DNA of 35,727 nucleotides from a virus, in the IMG/VR virus record IMGVR_UViG_3300037507_002122, positions 1 through 35,727 of that record. One strand, 5' to 3'. Numbering within the stretch: the first letter of the stretch is position 1; each line of letters opens with the position of its first letter. Below the pieces are notes generated by a model, which saw only the letters and a list, made by a program, of their open reading frames with translations, was not told where the DNA came from and did not search any database. Positions 29,524-35,560 of this stretch are shown in pieces. The position numbers and the translations under genes are program-made.

Positions 29524-29688
29524 AACAGCCGAAACGTCTTAGACGCAATTCCCTGAATTGCCTTGTCGCATCAATCGATTGCGGCGCAAACAACTCATGA
29601 TGCTGCATCAAAGGTGTGTGCTGTAACCCGTTGATGTGAAGGGCGCTCGCGTCTAGTGTCTAAGATCGGCGAGAAGCAATCTTAGACA
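29524..29688. other. Candidate attP region
   Basis: The stretch downstream of int is rich in dyads and repeats. TGTCTAAGAT-N12-ATCTTAGACA (29657-29688) is a 10-bp perfect inverted repeat over the int stop codon. GCAATTC-CCT-GAATTGC (29545-29561) is another, and TCTTAGAC also occurs at 29537-29544. Tyrosine integrases bind inverted core-type sites and repeated arm sites next to int, so attP is expected here. I cannot identify the core crossover sequence, and no tRNA 3' end is evident. Confidence 0.5.
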
Positions 29689-30622
29689 AGTCCGGCCCGG
29701 ACACTTCCGGAACCTCCTTGCTCCGCAGGTATCGGGCTGTCATTGCCTCGGACGTATGCCCGGCCAGTGCCGTGGCGTTCAAGCCCTGTGCCTTGGCATG
29801 CGTGAGGCTCATCGCTCGCAGGTCGTGCAGATGGGCATCCTCCACGCCAGCGGCAGCGCAAGCGGCTTCCCACTGGTCACGGATCGTCCGATAGTGCGGA
29901 GCGCCACCGAAGCGGCTACGGAACAGCGTAAGCGGCGCTACGGCACCGTGCAGGGCCTTCGCCCGTTCGATCACTTCGGCAAGCCCAGGCGAGCGCACAA
30001 GCAGCCTGGCGCCCGTTTTCTGCTGCACGAACTCGATGCCACCGTCCCGCAACTGCGAGCGGCGGATGGATAGCACGTCCGTGATTCTCTGCCCAGTCAG
30101 GTAGCACAGGTCCATGATGCACTGGAGGCGGGGCGCTGCGTGGGCGTAGATAGCGCGATACTCCTGCGGGCTCAGTAGCCGCGGGCGCTTCGTCTCGCGA
30201 AAGCGGGGCAGGCCGATGACGGGGTTAGCGTCGATCATCTGCCGCTCGAGTGCGTAGTCCATGACCAGCCGCAGGACAGACAAGCAGCGATTTGCCATGT
30301 TCGGCACGTCGGCCAGCGTCTGCCGGAACTCGGCTACGTGCCGCGGCAGGATCTCGTGCGGCTCGAACATTTGCAGGCCGTGCACGATGTGCCGGGCGGC
30401 AGTCTCATACTGTTTCCGTGTCGACGAGCGCAAGCGCGGGCGCGCGGCGATTGCGTCGCGCACTAGCTGCTCCAGTGCGTTCGCTGCCGGGCGCATCTTC
30501 TGTGCGTACAGGCGGTAGGCTTCTGCTCGGTCTGGACTCAGATACTCCCACTTGTTTTTGCGCACGAGGTAATACGCGCCGTGCTTCAGGTGCATGCACT
30601 TCGGCAAGTCTCGTTTCGGCAT
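29660..30622 (-). CDS. int: Tyrosine-recombinase integrase
   Basis: A 320-residue integrase. The catalytic set is in place: Arg179 in LTGQRITDVL, Lys202 in QQKTG, His266 and Arg269 in HLHDLR, His289 in LAGH, and Tyr298 in TARYL. The N-terminal part (HLKHGAYYLVRKNKWEYL) is a compact arm-type DNA-binding domain, then comes a core-binding SAM-like domain. It recombines attP with the host attB for lysogeny. I chose ATG 30622; an ATG at 30655 would add 11 residues. Neither has a strong ribosome site. It overlaps the DUF4224 frame by 218 bases if that frame is used to its stop. Confidence 0.9.
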   Translation of the reverse strand: MPKRDLPKCMHLKHGAYYLVRKNKWEYLSPDRAEAYRLYAQKMRPAANALEQLVRDAIAARPRLRSSTRKQYETAARHIVHGLQMFEPHEILPRHVAEFRQTLADVPNMANRCLSVLRLVMDYALERQMIDANPVIGLPRFRETKRPRLLSPQEYRAIYAHAAPRLQCIMDLCYLTGQRITDVLSIRRSQLRDGGIEFVQQKTGARLLVRSPGLAEVIERAKALHGAVAPLTLFRSRFGGAPHYRTIRDQWEAACAAAGVEDAHLHDLRAMSLTHAKAQGLNATALAGHTSEAMTARYLRSKEVPEVSGPDLSKIASRRS

Positions 30623-30773
30623 GGCAATCTGCTCGATAGACGACAATCGTTCCATCCGGTCGGACAGTGTAGCGGACTCCGAGCGCGGTCAAGACGCGCG
30701 CCTGTGCGGACGGTCGCTTGCGCCCGGTCAGTGCCTGCAACTCGTCAGGCAGGAGGCAGGGCGGAAGGGTCAC
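30405..30773 (-). CDS. DUF4224 protein upstream of integrase
   Basis: The first 50 residues (LLPDELQALTGRKRPSAQARVL ... RYTVRPDGTIVVYRAD, shown in part: LPDELQALTGRKRPSAQARV) match the DUF4224 pattern, a small domain nearly always encoded just before phage integrases and possibly acting as an excision or regulatory factor. Most such proteins end at the int start, but this frame stays open for 122 codons and overlaps int by 218 bases. The latter half is Arg/Pro/Ser-rich and may be an extended tail. The start is GTG in a GTGA overlap with the gene before it. Confidence 0.7.
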   Translation of the reverse strand: MTLPPCLLPDELQALTGRKRPSAQARVLTALGVRYTVRPDGTIVVYRADCHAETRLAEVHAPEARRVLPRAQKQVGVSESRPSRSLPPVRTEDAPGSERTGAASARRNRRAPALALVDTETV

Positions 30774-31000
30774 TCTTCCCCCCTACACAGCGCCACCGCG
30801 TGCTCGATAGCATCCCTAAGCCCTGGCCATTCGTCCGGGCTGATCTGAATCTTCCCGAGGTCGGTATGCCCGTGCTGAGAGACTTCGACGAACTCGCCCG
30901 CAGCCTCGGTGACAATCTCAATGACAGTCTGCATCTCGGAATAAAGCGGCTCGCTTGATGGGCCGTATGCCCAGGCGGTGACGCGGAGGGAGTAGGTCAT
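30770..31000 (-). CDS. Hypothetical protein
   Basis: A 76-residue acidic protein (SLRVTAWAYGPSSEPLYSEM, then EFVEVSQHGHTDLGKIQISPDEWPGL). The PDEWPGL...I..A.ALCRG end is familiar from small phage proteins but is not a named family to me. It overlaps both neighbours by ATGA or GTGA. Confidence 0.6.
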   Translation of the reverse strand: MTYSLRVTAWAYGPSSEPLYSEMQTVIEIVTEAAGEFVEVSQHGHTDLGKIQISPDEWPGLRDAIEHAVALCRGEE

Positions 31001-31221
31001 TTCTCCCGCTCCACGCGCGCAAAGTAAACGCAGTCGGTCGGGAGTTCCTGGCGCCGATTGATAAACCCGCCGCTAGGCTGTGGCTTGTTAATGAACATCA
31101 TCGACGCCGGCAATTTCGGCGGCTTCCAGTCCCACATACACTTTCCGTCGCCGCTCGGATGAAGCGCGCCCGACTTCGTGCGCAGCCATGCTGCATGTTT
31201 GCAGTGCGTGCAGTCTTTCAT
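30997..31221 (-). CDS. Small zinc-finger-like protein
   Basis: A 74-residue protein beginning MKDCTHCKHAAW, with a further Cys in DGKCMW and one in TDCVYF, so four Cys that could hold a zinc ion. ATGA overlaps tie it to both neighbours. Small CxxCKHA-type proteins are common in phage left operons. Function unknown. Confidence 0.65.
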   Translation of the reverse strand: MKDCTHCKHAAWLRTKSGALHPSGDGKCMWDWKPPKLPASMMFINKPQPSGGFINRRQELPTDCVYFARVEREK

Positions 31222-31280
31222 TTCCCCTCTCCGCTAGGCGGTTCGCTCGCCGGAGTACATTGATAGCGCATCTCGCTCAT
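31218..31280 (-). CDS. 20-residue mini-gene in the left operon
   Basis: A 20-codon frame (MSEMRYQCTPASEPPSGEGK) whose ATG overlaps the upstream stop and whose TGA overlaps the ATG of the next gene. It carries the ribosome site for the next gene in its own 3' end (GGAGAGGGGAA). Without it there would be a 55-base gap in an otherwise unbroken chain of overlaps. It may be translated mainly to keep ribosomes coupled. Peptide function unknown. Confidence 0.45.
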   Translation of the reverse strand: MSEMRYQCTPASEPPSGEGK

Positions 31281-31465
31281 CCCTTCCCCTCCCCTGCCGC
31301 TCTTACTCCGACCGAAGCAATGCCCATAAGGTAAGCGCAGTCGGACTTGTACTCTCGGAACGCAAAGCCAGACTTGCAGCAGTTCTCGAATGCTTCCTTT
31401 TCTTCTCGGGTCAGCATGCCAACGTGAATGCCGCACAGGCTGGTAACGGTTTCTTCGTCGCTCAT
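31277..31465 (-). CDS. Small cysteine-containing protein
   Basis: A 62-residue protein with Cys at about residues 10, 28, 29 and 42 (SLCGIHVG, ENCCKSG, SDCAYLMG). The middle (MLTREEKEAFENCCKSGFAFREY) is helical. The start at ATG 31465 overlaps the upstream stop; a longer frame to 31567 lies inside the previous gene. No family recognised. Confidence 0.6.
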   Translation of the reverse strand: MSDEETVTSLCGIHVGMLTREEKEAFENCCKSGFAFREYKSDCAYLMGIASVGVRAAGEGKG

Positions 31466-32238
31466 TCTTCCCCCCCTGCCGCGCGCAGGACGGCGCGTAG
31501 TTCCGCGATCTTGTGCTGGTCGTTGTGCCATGTGTTTACCAGCGTTGACGCTTTTGCTGCGTTCCAAAGTGAGACCAGAGTGTCATCGCTCAACTCTGCC
31601 GACTCTGCCGACTCGCGGCGGGGCTCTCTAAACACTAACTGCCTCACTGTGTGTCCACACTCACGAGCCGCACTCGCCTCTTTTCTGTCGGCTGTGACTA
31701 GTGCCCCAATGTTGTCGCAGATATGCCACGCCACCGGCTCCGATTCGGACTCGCGGCGGGGCGGGTGGAGGTAGAGGGGCATCTTGCACGCGGTGCCGCC
31801 AATCCTTTTCACTTCAAGATCAAGCAAGGCGCAGTCGCCATACTCATAGAGTGAATACGGAGTTTTGCCGTCATAACTAATGGCCCACGCCACCGGCTCC
31901 GCATCTTCCTGCGCCTCATTCCTGCCGCGGTCGATCAGGGCTTGGGCGTCGGACGAAACTTGCGGATCTAGGGCGATAGCCACTTCCCACGAAAGCAGAT
32001 CGTGCAAAGCTTTGGCAGGGTCGTTCTCGTGCTCCGCCTTGTAGATGTGCGAGATGACAAGTTTCTCGATCACTTCGTCTTTCCACGGGTTGGGGGTAGG
32101 CGTGTCCGCCACGGCCAGCGCGGCGCGGAGGGCTTCCATCTCGGGCCATCGAGTTACGCGCCTCCCTATCGATTCAAGATCAGCGACGTTGCTGTCGTGA
32201 TCGTTCAACAGCGACCGTGCAGCTTCCTCTAGGCTCAT
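31462..32238 (-). CDS. Ea22-like protein with repeated EPVAW modules
   Basis: A 258-residue protein built like the Ea22-type proteins of lambdoid left operons. Residues 50-110 (VISHIYKAEHENDPAKALHDLLSWEVAIALDP, in part: NDPAKALHDLLSWEVAIALD) form a helical domain seen in many phage proteins. Two modules starting EPVAW follow (about 118 and 170); the first ends PLYLHPPRRES and the second FREPRRES. The C-terminal 50 residues are helical (WNAAKASTLVNTWHNDQHK). Function is unknown; Ea22 itself is dispensable in lambda. ATGA overlaps on both sides. Confidence 0.7.
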   Translation of the reverse strand: MSLEEAARSLLNDHDSNVADLESIGRRVTRWPEMEALRAALAVADTPTPNPWKDEVIEKLVISHIYKAEHENDPAKALHDLLSWEVAIALDPQVSSDAQALIDRGRNEAQEDAEPVAWAISYDGKTPYSLYEYGDCALLDLEVKRIGGTACKMPLYLHPPRRESESEPVAWHICDNIGALVTADRKEASAARECGHTVRQLVFREPRRESAESAELSDDTLVSLWNAAKASTLVNTWHNDQHKIAELRAVLRAAGGEE

Positions 32239-32543
32239 CGTCCGGCTCCCGTGGCAGTTCCATACGGCCCGCATAGTGCATACACCATCATCTGCACTAG
32301 GGCATCCGGATCAAAGTCTGTAAGCTCACCGCGCATCGTTGCGCCTCGAATCGCGTAGCGCGCGGCTGCGACTATCTGCTCGCGTAGAGCGTGAGTCAGA
32401 ATCGGGCGCGGGCACTCGGCGTACTCGTCTCGCTCGTTGTCCCACTCACCATGCGGCGCGAACAGCCAGTGATTTTGCGGCAAAGGCAGCGACCCAACAG
32501 AAAACGCACTGCCGTCCGGTAAAACAAAGGTATCTTCGCTCAT
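32235..32543 (-). CDS. Hypothetical protein
   Basis: A 102-residue acidic protein (FVLPDGSAFSVGSLPLPQNHW start; helical LREQIVAAARYAIRGATM end). Overlaps both neighbours by ATGA, and its last codons GGAGCCGGACG contain the next gene's ribosome site. No family recognised. Confidence 0.6.
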   Translation of the reverse strand: MSEDTFVLPDGSAFSVGSLPLPQNHWLFAPHGEWDNERDEYAECPRPILTHALREQIVAAARYAIRGATMRGELTDFDPDALVQMMVYALCGPYGTATGAGR

Positions 32544-32776
32544 CGTCCGGCCTCCTCATCCCACCATCGTTGCATCGCATCGCGCAGTGGTTTCGGAAAC
32601 TCTATGCACATTGCTGCCTCCGAGGCTTCAACAACCTTCATGGCACGTTCAAGCCGTGCATTAACGGCGGCAAGCTCTTTCTTGCACTCGCACAGTTCGC
32701 ACTGCTTGGCCAGCGTGCCGTGCTCGCAGTCGCGAGGTATGTCGCGGTCGTCTAGGAATTCTGAATCGGTGAGCAT
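32540..32776 (-). CDS. Hypothetical helical protein with CxxCxC motif
   Basis: A 78-residue protein with an N-terminal CEHG...KQCELCEC cluster, then a helix (KKELAAVNARLERAMKVVEA) and a C-terminal AMQRWWDEEAGR. I chose ATG 32776 because AGGAG stands five bases before it. An in-frame GTG at 32866 would overlap a 26-codon frame by GTGA and add 30 residues; the operon style favours it, the ribosome site does not. Function unknown; a zinc site followed by a coiled coil is likely. Confidence 0.65.
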   Translation of the reverse strand: MLTDSEFLDDRDIPRDCEHGTLAKQCELCECKKELAAVNARLERAMKVVEASEAAMCIEFPKPLRDAMQRWWDEEAGR

Positions 32777-32862
32777 GTCTGCTCCTGTTGGGTGGACGGG
32801 GCCGGGCTTGATACCGGCTATCGGAGAGTGCGCGAGCTTGTTCAGAGCCTGAGCCGTGTCCG

Positions 32863-32943
32863 TCACGCTGTACCCGGTTTCCCGGTATGGGTGCCGCTCG
32901 CATTTCGCGTGTCCTTCCACGCCGCCCGTCCGTTGATCGTCAC
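32863..32943 (-). CDS. Possible 26-residue mini-gene
   Basis: A 26-codon frame starting at a GTG that overlaps the RecT-like gene's stop (GCGTGACG) and ending at another GCGTGACG, where a GTG in frame with the gene at 32540 begins. The repeated GTGA pattern matches the operon, but the peptide (MTINGRAAWKDTRNASG...) has no recognisable feature and no ribosome site. Listed because it would close the only gap in this part of the operon. Confidence 0.25.
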   Translation of the reverse strand: MTINGRAAWKDTRNASGTHTGKPGTA

Positions 32944-33653
32944 GCCTCTGCAGGCGCGTCTTGCGGCTCTTCTGCCGCGGCCCTGATTGCATCGGCCTGC
33001 GCCTTCGCTTCGGCAAGCGCGACTTTCTTGTCGTCTCCCTCCAGCTTGCGGATCTCCGGGCGCAGCAGTTCGAGGGCATCCAGCGACTTGCACGCGCGGA
33101 TAGCTGCGACAACTTCATCCAGCGACGGCACGACGACTGCCTCGCCCATGTCCTTGACTTCGACCACGGGCGGCGCCTCCTGCCCCATGTCCTGCCGCTC
33201 CTCTGGCGAGTACATGCCACCCGTTGCCATCGGGCAGACAGTTCGCACGCCTTCGGAGACGCAGCGGGCGCGCAGCATGTTGCGCGGGTACTTCTTCCAC
33301 ATGTCTTTCCCGCCCAGGCCGGCAGTCGCGGCGCGCCTCATATCCCAGTCAATGCGGACGGCGCCTCCCTGCGGGTGCGAGAACGTCGCCGCGGCTTCCG
33401 TGTCGCTCAGTGCGTGCCATTTCACGGAACCGCCACTGGCGAGGAAGTCGCGCAGCATGGCCTCCGACTTCTTGCACGCGCGGCCTTGGATAATGTCGTA
33501 ATCACGCGCGGCGCTCGCCGGGTGCAAGCCCTCGGCCTGGGCGACGAGCATCAGCGCCATGGCTTGTTCGGGAGTCTTGGCGCCGAACAAACCGGATTTG
33601 GCGATGGCAAGGGACATGGATTGAATGTCCGAAACTGGGATGATGTTGCTCAC
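32940..33653 (-). CDS. RecT-like single-strand annealing protein
   Basis: A 237-residue protein next to a YqaJ-type exonuclease. The central part (WKKYPRNMLRARCVSEGVRTV then GGMYSPEE, in part: KKYPRNMLRARCVSEG) has the pattern W..YP..ML..R..SE..R...P....G.Y..EE common to RecT/Bet-family annealing proteins. The N-terminus (AKSGLFGAKTPEQAMALMLVAQAEGLHPA, in part: KTPEQAMALMLVAQAEGLHP) also fits. The C-terminal 40 residues are a charged Ala-rich tail. It anneals single strands made by the exonuclease during recombination. The start is GTG in a GTGA overlap. Confidence 0.8.
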   Translation of the reverse strand: MSNIIPVSDIQSMSLAIAKSGLFGAKTPEQAMALMLVAQAEGLHPASAARDYDIIQGRACKKSEAMLRDFLASGGSVKWHALSDTEAAATFSHPQGGAVRIDWDMRRAATAGLGGKDMWKKYPRNMLRARCVSEGVRTVCPMATGGMYSPEERQDMGQEAPPVVEVKDMGEAVVVPSLDEVVAAIRACKSLDALELLRPEIRKLEGDDKKVALAEAKAQADAIRAAAEEPQDAPAEA

Positions 33654-34279
33654 TGTGCGGCCCTCTTTTGTAGTGATACGGTCATTGCATCGACTTCGGC
33701 AAGGAATGTCCGCGCCTCGCGGTCGATGCGTTCGATAAACTCGGCATCCTTGGCGATGCGCTCAACGTACAGGCGCAGCGTCTCCGGCATGCGTGGGTCG
33801 TAACTCACGAAGTCGCACCAGTCGCGGCCCGTGATCCATAGCTGAAACTGCACCTGCGGCATATGCTCAGACGGCATGCCGTGCAGCCACGTTTCTACAT
33901 GCACGGCGCTAGACCATGGGCACTTGATTTCAATGAGTCCATCCCAGTCGATGAGTCCGTCCGGGCTGCAGCCTGCGGCGAGCGTGTCGTGGGCCACGAA
34001 CCCGACTTCATCGACATGCACGCGGCGCACGTTCGCGTAGGTGTTCCGGGCGCTGTATTCCTGCTCCGTGCCCCACTGCATCGCGGCGGTTGTAAAGCGG
34101 TCAGTTGCGCGGCCGGTCAAGCGTTCCGTGACAAGCTCCAGTGCATAGCCTGCGCGGGCTTCAGACGGCTTGCCATCCTTGCGAACGGCGAGCATGTCCC
34201 TAGCGCGCGAGGCGGTCAGCATGCCGACGCGGGCTTGTAGCCATTGCGCGTCGCGTTGGGATTCGGTGACGGTAATCAA
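33650..34279 (-). CDS. YqaJ-like viral recombinase (lambda-type exonuclease)
   Basis: A 209-residue PDDEXK nuclease of the YqaJ/lambda Exo family. Motifs: ARVGMLTASRA (residues 16-26), QWGTEQEYSA (68-77, catalytic Glu), GCSPDGLID (103-111, Asp107), IEIKCPWS (116-123, Glu117 and Lys119) and PQVQFQLWITG (141-151). It resects double-strand ends 5' to 3' to load the RecT-like protein encoded next. The start is TTG 34279 in a TTGA overlap with a small membrane gene. Confidence 0.88.
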   Translation of the reverse strand: MITVTESQRDAQWLQARVGMLTASRARDMLAVRKDGKPSEARAGYALELVTERLTGRATDRFTTAAMQWGTEQEYSARNTYANVRRVHVDEVGFVAHDTLAAGCSPDGLIDWDGLIEIKCPWSSAVHVETWLHGMPSEHMPQVQFQLWITGRDWCDFVSYDPRMPETLRLYVERIAKDAEFIERIDREARTFLAEVDAMTVSLQKRAAQ

Positions 34280-34380
34280 AGCATCCTCGCTATGAGATAC
34301 AGCGCACCGACTGCGACAGCCGCACGCCAGTGCAAGCCGAAGTAGTACGAATTCTCGGAGCGCCAGCGTTCGGCAAGCAT
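34276..34380 (-). CDS. 34-residue membrane peptide
   Basis: A 34-codon frame: MLAERWRSENSYYFG, then a hydrophobic segment (WRAAVAVGALYLIARML). The ATG shares one base with the upstream TGA, and the TGA overlaps the TTG of the exonuclease gene. Coupling on both sides supports translation. A single-helix early membrane peptide; function unknown. Confidence 0.5.
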   Translation of the reverse strand: MLAERWRSENSYYFGLHWRAAVAVGALYLIARML

Positions 34381-34589
34381 CAGTCGGCGCATGACGATTC
34401 CCTTACCTGCTTGCGCCACCGATCCCATGCGTGTTGCTCCTCGAGTTCCCGGGCCGTAGCACGCGCCAGGCGCTCACGGTTGCGGCGGGCGTAGTAGTGA
34501 GCGCACTCAATCGATTCGAGCGCGTCACGGGCCTGCCAGCGGTAGTAGTGGCAGCGGGCGAGGTGGAGTAGCCAGCGCAGGGCGTTCAT
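34380..34589 (-). CDS. Small basic helical protein
   Basis: A 69-residue protein rich in Arg, His, Trp and Tyr (LHLARCHYYRWQARDALE; YYARRNRERLARATARELEEQ). It is probably helical and may bind nucleic acid. Overlaps its neighbours by ATGA and TGATG. No family recognised. Confidence 0.6.
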   Translation of the reverse strand: MNALRWLLHLARCHYYRWQARDALESIECAHYYARRNRERLARATARELEEQHAWDRWRKQVRESSCAD

Positions 34590-34705
34590 AGCAAGTTCCT
34601 CTCACACTGATTCGGATCAAACTTCGGCGGCTTGTTCGTCACTAGCACGCCGTTGCGTACAGACTGGCGAAACGGCCAGAAGCGGGGCGGGGGGATGGGG
34701 GTCAT
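34586..34705 (-). CDS. 39-residue hypothetical protein
   Basis: A 39-codon frame (MTPIPPPRFWPFRQSVRNG ... FDPNQCERNLL) linked by ATGA overlaps to the genes on both sides. It is Pro/Arg-rich near its start. The paired overlaps are the main support; the product matches no family I know. Confidence 0.5.
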   Translation of the reverse strand: MTPIPPPRFWPFRQSVRNGVLVTNKPPKFDPNQCERNLL

Positions 34706-34902
34706 GCGTAGTCCCTCCTATCGACGAAGCGTGAGTACGGCTCCCCGTCGTGGTTGCATACGTGACTGCCGGCCGGCAGGAACTCGGGCGCATCCAGGCT
34801 GCCGCGGGTGTAGATGTTCATCATCCAAGCGTGCAGGTCGCGGTTGTCCTCGGCGCACTGGCAGAACGTGGTACGGAAGTCGTATTGGGTGAAAGTGTTC
34901 AC
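34702..34902 (-). CDS. Hypothetical protein
   Basis: A 66-residue protein (MNTFTQYDFRTTFCQCAED, SHVCNHDGEPYSRFVDRRDYA) with a CxC and one further Cys. It starts at GTG in a GTGA overlap and ends in ATGA with the next gene. No family recognised. Confidence 0.6.
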   Translation of the reverse strand: MNTFTQYDFRTTFCQCAEDNRDLHAWMMNIYTRGSLDAPEFLPAGSHVCNHDGEPYSRFVDRRDYA

Positions 34903-35219
34903 ATGTCCTCCCGATCCAGCTTGCGTTCCGCCACGATCATCAGCGGCTCAACAATCGCCGCTTCCAGTCCGCGGGCGAACGTAATCAACTGATCCACGTT
35001 GGCGCTGCGGGAGTCCGTGATGCTCGGGATGCACTGCAGGATCGCCACCAGCATTTCGGTAGCGCGCGGAGTCTCGAGCAGCGCTTCCTCGACTTGTTCG
35101 GGATCGTTCAACAGTTCCTCGAGGATGTCGCCGAACCGCTCGCCGCGTTCGTAGGCGCGGTCGATGCGGGTTTGGGCGCTGTCGAGGTAGGCGTGTTCGG
35201 CGCGGGTGAAGGCGGTCAT
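34899..35219 (-). CDS. Hypothetical helical protein
   Basis: A 106-residue, strongly acidic, helical protein (RAEHAYLDSAQTRIDRAYERGERF; ILEELLNDPEQVEEALLE). The ATG overlaps the stop of the first left-operon gene (ATGA). Acidic helical early proteins in phages are sometimes host-inhibitory, but nothing here shows a target. Confidence 0.65.
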   Translation of the reverse strand: MTAFTRAEHAYLDSAQTRIDRAYERGERFGDILEELLNDPEQVEEALLETPRATEMLVAILQCIPSITDSRSANVDQLITFARGLEAAIVEPLMIVAERKLDREDM

Positions 35220-35425
35220 TGCGCGGACTCCTGCATAACTTGCGTGAAGGTCCACACGCGGCCGCAGCCGTTGTCGCTCACCACGTAACCGCGGTCCGGA
35301 TTGGCCCAAGGCATTTCGCCTGCGCCCGGCAACGCTTGCACACCGATCACTTCGATGCCGCGCTTCGCAAGTGCGCGCAGAGTCTTGGCGGAGAAATCAC
35401 GGCGGGCGATTTGTGCTGCAGACAT
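35216..35425 (-). CDS. First gene of the left operon, hypothetical
   Basis: A 69-residue protein with a basic N-terminal helix (AAQIARRDFSAKTLRALAKRG) and a conserved-looking end (VVSDNGCGRVWTFTQVM) that I have seen in small proteins of other temperate phages. It has a strong GGGAGG ribosome site. It takes the place of lambda N, first after P_L, but it lacks a clear arginine-rich RNA-binding motif, so I do not call it N. Confidence 0.65.
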   Translation of the reverse strand: MSAAQIARRDFSAKTLRALAKRGIEVIGVQALPGAGEMPWANPDRGYVVSDNGCGRVWTFTQVMQESAQ

Positions 35426-35446
35426 TTGGAACCTCCCTCGGGTTGG

Positions 35447-35463
35447 GCCGCGTTGGGTGCGGC
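35447..35463 (-). promoter_or_regulatory. Hairpin in the P_L leader
   Basis: GCCGC-N7-GCGGC lies between the predicted transcription start (near 35466) and the first ribosome site of the left operon. The position corresponds to nutL in lambda. GGGAGG of the ribosome site could also pair with CCTCCC at 35471-35466, but most of that segment would lie upstream of the predicted start. Function unproven. Confidence 0.35.
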
Positions 35464-35472
35464 ATGGGAGGG

Positions 35473-35501
35473 AGTATCGGCCAACCGATACTAAAGCGCA
35501 A
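35473..35501 (-). promoter_or_regulatory. P_L promoter with operator (O_L)
   Basis: On the minus strand TTGCGC (35501-35496) and GATACT (35478-35473) are 17 bp apart and point into the left operon. The perfect palindrome AGTATCGG-CCAA-CCGATACT (35473-35492) overlaps the spacer and -10, just as the O_R palindrome does. The two share the core TATCGGC...CGATA. A further half-site CCGATAT at 35510-35516 is adjacent. The repressor and Cro probably both bind here. Confidence 0.75.
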
Positions 35502-35560
35502 TAGGCCGGCCGATATGTTTTTGCGAAGTCAGGAGAAAGTCCCGAATGTCGCAAAAAAAA

